This document shows positions 4,726 through 6,550 of a stretch of DNA of 6,550 nucleotides, piece by piece (position 1 is the stretch's first letter; each line of letters begins with the position of its first letter). The DNA is taken from positions 1 to 6,550 of the forward strand of contig CAJUKP010000051.1 in NCBI GenBank assembly GCA_910587165.1, in the 5' to 3' direction. The notes beneath the pieces are model-generated. The model saw nothing but the letters and a program-made list of their open reading frames with translations. It had not been told where the DNA came from and did not search any database. The position numbers and the translations under genes are program-made. Source of the stretch: an uncultured Duncaniella sp. (GTDB lineage Bacteria > Bacteroidota > Bacteroidia > Bacteroidales > Muribaculaceae).

Positions 4726-5553
4726 TCAAAAGTGTTGCAGAATATCTTGAGCGACTGATGATGCCGTGTTGGGACCGATGACCCTAGAGGCGGCTTGTTT
4801 CACTTCGTCGAGTGCGTTGCCGACCGCCACGGCGTCATCGGCGATCATGAGCATGGGTATGTCGTTGAGATTGTCACCGTAAGCGGTGATAGTGTCGGCG
4901 CCGATCAGCTCCCTGAGTTCGATTATAGCGGCAGCCTTGGAAACTCCGGCTGCGAATACCTCGATGTAGCCTGTGGATGGATTGAATATGTCGGGATAAG
5001 CTGTGACCGAAAGTAATCCTGTGTCTCTAAGCACCCCGGCGAGCGCCATGATGGATTGGATCGGCGCGATGCCGAGCATGAGGACAGGTGTGCCTTCCAT
5101 CAGGGTGGGGGAGAGCTCGCGCTGAAAGGTGAACCTCTTCAGACGGAGGTGGGCGCGGTCAATGTAGAAGTTCTTTTCCTGCGGGGTGAGTTGCCGTGAA
5201 TGATATACATTCATGGGGCCAGATGAGGGAAGTGTGTAGACGAACGGTGATATGCCATGGTCGGCGAAAGTCCTGATTATCCATCCGACTGAGCCGTCGG
5301 GCATAGTGTGGACATTGAAGAAGCGTTGTGTATCGCGATCCCACATTGCCGCTCCTGTGAGCACGATTGCCGGGATGGATGTGAAGGTATCGGCCAACAG
5401 TGGCTCGACTGTGGCGGGTGTGCGGGCTGTGGCTACGGTGATCAAGGCTCCGTCGCGTGACAGACCGCTGATGATTTCGGCGCTAAGGCGGCTGACTCTG
5501 GCATCGTTGCCGAGCAGCGTGCCGTCCATATCGGTGATAAAAAGTCGGCTCAT
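4726..5553 (-). CDS. Cof-type HAD-IIB family phosphatase
   Basis: A 275-residue HAD-superfamily hydrolase of the Cof/IIB type, a soluble phosphatase acting on small phosphorylated metabolites; the substrate cannot be predicted. Motif I is FITDMDGTLLG (nucleophile D8, acid D10), motif II is TVATARTP (T42), motif III is the lysine around K205 in GVSKAAAI, and motif IV is YGDNLNDIPML (D227, D231), which holds Mg. The C2-type cap lies between motifs II and III, about residues 75-195. Length is typical. The frame is open to 5589, but MSRLFITDMDGT at 5553 is the normal family start and a -7 promoter element occupies 5566-5559. It is transcribed alone, ending about 30 bases before the pyrE promoter, with no clear hairpin terminator in that short gap, so some read-through into pyrE is possible. 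Confidence 0.94.
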   Translation of the reverse strand: MSRLFITDMDGTLLGNDARVSRLSAEIISGLSRDGALITVATARTPATVEPLLADTFTSIPAIVLTGAAMWDRDTQRFFNVHTMPDGSVGWIIRTFADHGISPFVYTLPSSGPMNVYHSRQLTPQEKNFYIDRAHLRLKRFTFQRELSPTLMEGTPVLMLGIAPIQSIMALAGVLRDTGLLSVTAYPDIFNPSTGYIEVFAAGVSKAAAIIELRELIGADTITAYGDNLNDIPMLMIADDAVAVGNALDEVKQAASRVIGPNTASSVAQDILQHF

Positions 5554-5558
5554 GGCTG

Positions 5559-5590
5559 CAAAAGTAGGAAAAATAGTAGTTTCGCCCAAG
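5559..5590 (-). promoter_or_regulatory. Promoter of the HAD phosphatase gene, nearly abutting the start codon
   Basis: On the minus strand CTTG (5590-5587), 20 bases, then TACTTTTG (5566-5559), matching TAnnTTTG exactly with a one-mismatch -33 element. Only CAGCC separates the -7 element from the ATG at 5553, so the mRNA would have a leader of zero to a few bases. Confidence 0.65.
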
Positions 5591-5640
5591 TGGCTGACGT
5601 GGTGAAGAGGACAGACGAAGTGATTTTTTTAGCTTTTTAA

Positions 5641-5657
5641 CACCTTATATATAGGTG
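5641..5657. promoter_or_regulatory. Inverted repeat over the -33 region of the PAP2 gene, possible operator
   Basis: CACCT, seven bases TATATAT, AGGTG: five-base arms around an AT-rich centre. It covers the place where the -33 element of the PAP2 promoter should be, and lies between divergent genes, so a regulator bound here could control the PAP2 gene. Arms this short can arise by chance. Confidence 0.3.
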
Positions 5658-5674
5658 ATGTCATAGGGATTGTG

Positions 5675-5682
5675 TATTTTTG
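5675..5682 (+). promoter_or_regulatory. -7 promoter element of the PAP2 gene
   Basis: TATTTTTG matches TAnnTTTG. No good TTTG is present 19-21 bases upstream; the expected place reads ATAG, inside the inverted repeat at 5641-5657. Transcription would start about 5686-5689, some 32-35 bases before the ATG at 5721. The weak -33 would suit a promoter that depends on an activator. Confidence 0.55.
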
Positions 5683-5720
5683 CACAACTTTTTCAACCTT
5701 TCTCCCAATCATTTAAAGAT

Positions 5721-6347
5721 ATGACACTAATCGAAACCATAGACACGCAGTTGCTCCTCTTGATCAATGGCTTTCACTGCGAATTTGTGGATACATTGAT
5801 GCTTTACCTTACCAACAGATGGTTCTGGATACCCTTCTATGCTCTCATCCTTGCGTATATCGTGAGGGAAAAACGATCGGTGGTAGCTCTCTGGTGTATT
5901 CTATCCATAGTGCTTGCTATCGCTCTTGCCGATCAGATCGGGGCGGGGACACTGCGTGAGAGTGTAGCGCGTCTGCGTCCGGCAAATCTTGATAATCCAA
6001 TATCCTCAATGGTCCATGTGGTCAATGACTATCGTGCGGGCCGATATGGGTTCCCATCCTGTCATGCGGCTAATTCTTTCGCTTTGGCCGTATCCATGTG
6101 GCTGATATTCCGGAAGAAGGCTGTGGCATGGGTGATGTTCCCCTGGGCCGTGCTCCAATGTTATACAAGAGCTTATCTCGGAGTGCATTACCCCGGCGAT
6201 CTTATTGTGGGTGCTATTCTCGGAAGTTCGTGTGCGGCATTTGTTTATTATGCGCCCCGGTATATCGGACGTATGCTCATGAATCGAGTGGAGTTCTTCG
6301 ACCTGCTCGTCAGGAAGGGAGTGTTCGGCAAGCTGTCGACAAACTGA
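5721..6347 (+). CDS. PAP2-family membrane phosphatase
   Basis: A 208-residue integral membrane protein of the type 2 phosphatidic acid phosphatase family, with about five to six helices. Motif 1 is R79-ESVARL-R86-P87, where Arg replaces the usual first Lys of K-x6-RP. Motif 2 is YGFPSCHAANSF, with P112-S113-C114-H115 in place of PSGH. Motif 3 is TRAYLGVHYPGD, with R150, the nucleophile H156 and D160. The catalytic Arg and His residues are present, so it should be active, hydrolysing a lipid phosphate or pyrophosphate such as undecaprenyl pyrophosphate, phosphatidylglycerol phosphate or lipid A phosphate; the sequence does not decide which. The start at 5721 (MTLIETIDTQLLLLINGF) follows a -7 element at 5675-5682; the frame is open to 5670, but that ATG would precede the promoter's start point. 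It is divergent from the HAD gene and probably a single-gene unit. Confidence 0.92.
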   Translation: MTLIETIDTQLLLLINGFHCEFVDTLMLYLTNRWFWIPFYALILAYIVREKRSVVALWCILSIVLAIALADQIGAGTLRESVARLRPANLDNPISSMVHVVNDYRAGRYGFPSCHAANSFALAVSMWLIFRKKAVAWVMFPWAVLQCYTRAYLGVHYPGDLIVGAILGSSCAAFVYYAPRYIGRMLMNRVEFFDLLVRKGVFGKLSTN

Positions 6348-6383
6348 GATAAAAATTTTAAAGATAAAAAAGATAGCCTTATA

Positions 6384-6415
6384 TTTGGAGAATTTAAAAA
6401 AAAACTCTACCTTTG
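6384..6415 (+). promoter_or_regulatory. Perfect Bacteroidetes promoter upstream of tRNA-Leu
   Basis: TTTG at 6384-6387, exactly 20 bases (A-rich), then TACCTTTG at 6408-6415. Transcription should start about 6419-6422, giving a leader of about 75 bases before the mature tRNA end at 6496. The rest of 6348-6495 is AT-rich and shows no gene and no clear terminator for the PAP2 gene. Confidence 0.8.
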
Positions 6416-6495
6416 CAACGTCAAAAACAGAGAGGTAAAAAACTCCGGTTTGAATATAAGTTTTGCACTCTTTTTTGATTTTAAAATAATCTATT

Positions 6496-6550
6496 GCCCA
6501 GGTGGCGGAATGGTAGACGCGCTCGTTTCAGGTGCGAGTGCTGAGAGGCG
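6496..6550 (+). tRNA. tRNA-Leu (anticodon CAG), 5' part only
   Basis: The sequence runs into the window edge after 55 bases. The acceptor 5' strand is GCCCAGG, then TG and a D-arm GCG-GAATGGTAGA-CGC. The anticodon stem CTCGT/GCGAG (6522-6526, 6534-6538) encloses the loop TTCAGGT with anticodon CAG at 6529-6531, reading CUG codons. TGCTGAGAGGCG then begins the long variable arm expected of a class II tRNA. The GGCGGAATGGTAGACGCG stretch is characteristic of bacterial leucine tRNAs. Confidence 0.95.

Noticed and set aside
5252..5605. A 117-residue plus-strand open frame
   Set aside because: It is antisense to the HAD gene and its promoter, and the product shows no family features.
6430..6475. 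A second promoter close to the tRNA (TTTG near 6451, TAAGTTTTG near 6458)
   Set aside because: The two elements are only about 10 bases apart and the -7 element has an extra base; the site at 6384-6415 is perfect.

Overview
The window looks like a chromosomal stretch from a Bacteroidales bacterium, plausibly a gut lineage such as Muribaculaceae. That family placement is an inference. The evidence is the recurring Bacteroidetes-type promoter (TTTG, about 20 bases, TAnnTTTG) in front of most transcription units, start codons without clear Shine-Dalgarno sequences, and protein families typical of the order: a PepSY-like periplasmic protein, a C39-like/VKOR fusion and a Rieske-like lipoprotein. 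Nothing looks like a phage, IS element, CRISPR array or integron.

Layout. Bases 1-473 (minus) hold most of an ECF sigma factor cut by the window edge. Divergent from it, a textbook promoter drives a 65-residue two-helix membrane protein (633-830), followed by a strong hairpin terminator (863-914) shared with the convergent minus-strand operon. Bases 991-4620 are one co-directional minus-strand block. It begins with pyrE behind its own promoter, then a SRPBCC protein and a Rieske-like lipoprotein. Next come a small CPHC thioredoxin, a degenerate-C39/VKOR membrane fusion, a 48-codon peptide and a tandem PepSY-like secreted protein. A weaker internal promoter candidate lies just upstream of the thioredoxin. 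Next is a Cof-type HAD phosphatase (4726-5553, minus), which appears to be transcribed almost without a leader. Divergent from it is a PAP2-type membrane phosphatase (5721-6347, plus). The window ends inside a tRNA-Leu(CAG) with a perfect promoter about 80 bases upstream.

How the genes work together. pyrE supplies UMP synthesis and may simply share a transcript with its neighbours. The thioredoxin and VKOR make a plausible thiol-oxidation pair, with VKOR as a DsbB-like quinone-linked oxidase. The most interesting part of the window is the set thioredoxin, C39-like/VKOR, 48-residue peptide, PepSY protein. The peptide fills exactly the space between its neighbours, with 10 bases on one side and 2 bases (or a 4-base overlap) on the other. 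It carries an LSxxEM segment reminiscent of Bacteroidetes ribosomal-peptide leaders, and the VKOR protein carries a C39-like domain that has lost its catalytic residues, the kind of domain that can bind leaders without cutting. That this is a small peptide-handling system is a hypothesis, not something the sequence proves.
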